From Candidatus Latescibacterota bacterium (lineage in GTDB: Bacteria; Latescibacterota; 4484-107): 6,575 nucleotides of DNA. Below the pieces are notes generated by a model that saw nothing but the letters and a program-made list of their open reading frames with translations, searched no databases and was not told the origin of the DNA. The DNA is taken from contig JAUWMS010000146.1 in NCBI GenBank assembly GCA_030613045.1, positions 1 to 6,575 of the forward strand, read 5' to 3'. How positions within the stretch are numbered: the stretch's first letter is position 1; every line of letters begins with the position of its first letter. A program made the translations under genes and the position numbers. Positions 5,998 to 6,575 of the stretch are shown one piece after another.

Positions 5998-6068
5998 ACC
6001 GCAGAGACCGCAGAGAACTGCGAGCGTTTTGGTTATGCTTGCTCTGCGGTCTCTGCGTGCTCAGCGGT
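5998..6068. repeat. Palindrome built from 9-bp units (ACCGCAGAG / CTCTGCGGT)
   Basis: The left arm has two tandem ACCGCAGAG units (5998-6006, 6007-6015). The right arm has three units in the opposite sense: CTCTGCGGT (6042-6050), CTCTGCGTG (6051-6059) and CTCAGCGGT (6060-6068). Sixteen bases pair perfectly (6000-6015 with 6042-6057) around a 26-nt loop; other registers are possible because the units repeat. ACCGCAGAG-type repeats with A-rich flanks recur between genes in many bacteria. An A-rich run follows on the plus strand (6070-6081), the wrong polarity for a terminator on either strand. It lies in the leader region of the secreted-protein gene. In the rest of this gap (5954-5997 and 6069-6181) I see no clear promoter, only a pyrimidine tract at 5966-5979 and a weak inverted repeat near 6116-6154. 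Confidence 0.7.
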
Positions 6069-6181
6069 GAAAAAAGAAAAACTGAAGATGAAGCGGTATA
6101 TCGAAGCGTTTCCCATCGAAAAAGAACCGTCCAATGCGACCCTTCTTTTATCGAACTCTGTACCCCTAAGGGAACGCAAAC

Positions 6182-6575
6182 TCATCCCTTCCGCTTAATC
6201 GTGCCATCCGGATAGATGCGCCCAAGCGCTCGTTCGAAGGAAAAGCGAATATCCAGGGTTTCCACCGGCTCTTCCCGATAGTCAAACCGTAGCGCCATAT
6301 CCCGGATGGTTATGGTAATTTGGCTCACGTCGGGATGCAGCGACTGAAAGGCCACGTATCCTTCCTGTTCCTGTCCGCTGAAAATGAGATCGCCGGGGTA
6401 GAGCGTCTGTTCCAGGATGTCCTTCCGTTTTTCGAAACGGGCGTACTCGTTTCCCCTGTATCCTATGGCGTATGCGCCATAATACCGCTTCAATTGCTGC
6501 AAACCGAGCGCGGCATATTCCCGCCCGTTATACGCCGTAATGGTGATCTTCAGCGGATCGAGTCTGGCCTTCGGA
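6182..6575 (-). CDS. Unrecognised protein, C-terminal 130 residues (runs off right edge)
   Basis: The frame ends at TGA 6182-6184 and stays open to the right edge, giving 130 complete residues. A TTG at 6500-6502 could be taken as a start for 106 residues, but the frame continues upstream with protein-like sequence (LDPLKITITAYNGREYAALG), so the true start lies outside the window. Visible features are a beta strand LKITITAY, a Tyr-rich helix-like stretch (LQQLKRYYGAYAIGY), then beta-rich segments (LIFSGQEQEGYVAF, QITITIRDMALRFDY, ETLDIRFSFER). This resembles a compact extracytoplasmic beta domain. I do not recognise the family and assign no function. The gene is in the same orientation as the secreted-protein gene and ends about 230 bp before it. 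Confidence 0.75.
   Translation of the reverse strand, partial: PKARLDPLKITITAYNGREYAALGLQQLKRYYGAYAIGYRGNEYARFEKRKDILEQTLYPGDLIFSGQEQEGYVAFQSLHPDVSQITITIRDMALRFDYREEPVETLDIRFSFERALGRIYPDGTIKRKG

Noticed and set aside
6116..6154. Inverted repeat TCGAAAAAGAA / TTCTTTTATCGA after the end of the partial right-edge gene, as a terminator
   Set aside because: The stem is AT-rich with a bulge and a 16-nt loop, and no T-tract follows the stem on the minus strand. The support is too weak.
5959..6198. A 79-codon open frame containing TAETAEN
   Set aside because: It is a translation of the 9-bp-unit palindrome and its flanks, without a ribosome binding site or domain.

Overview
The window looks like a stretch of chromosome from an uncultured Gram-negative-type bacterium. 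The two complete genes encode exported proteins: one looks like an outer-membrane beta-barrel, the other is a secreted protein ending in a FlgD/CHU_C-like C-terminal domain. The style (large secreted proteins of unknown function with discoidin-like and FlgD-like domains, and repeat-rich intergenic gaps) recalls candidate phyla such as Poribacteria or Latescibacterota. That placement is an impression, since no rRNA or marker gene is present.

All four genes I can support lie on the minus strand, so transcription runs from high to low coordinates. In that order they are: the C-terminal 130 residues of an unrecognised protein (6182 to the right edge); a secreted multidomain protein (3860-5953, start possibly at 5926); a large putative outer-membrane barrel protein with an Asp/Asn-rich insert (862-3507); and the N-terminal 187 residues of a membrane-anchored DUF362 protein (left edge to 561). 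The DUF362 gene is open to the window edge and has a clear ribosome binding site.

The three gaps between genes (about 230-350 bp each) carry no genes. Each holds a different palindromic repeat: a GC-rich double hairpin with closing arms at 715-823, a 167-bp MITE-like element at 3586-3752 bracketed by two 7-bp-period tandem arrays, and a palindrome of 9-bp units at 5998-6068. A probable intrinsic terminator at 638-665 separates the barrel gene from the DUF362 gene.

Working together: the secreted protein and the barrel protein both go to the envelope and are neighbours in the same orientation, so a shared cell-surface role is plausible. The sequence does not prove it. The window shows no CRISPR array, tRNA, rRNA, transposase, toxin-antitoxin pair or recognisable defence system. 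The most unusual protein features are a threefold short module in the secreted protein and the EF-hand-like acidic loops in the barrel protein.
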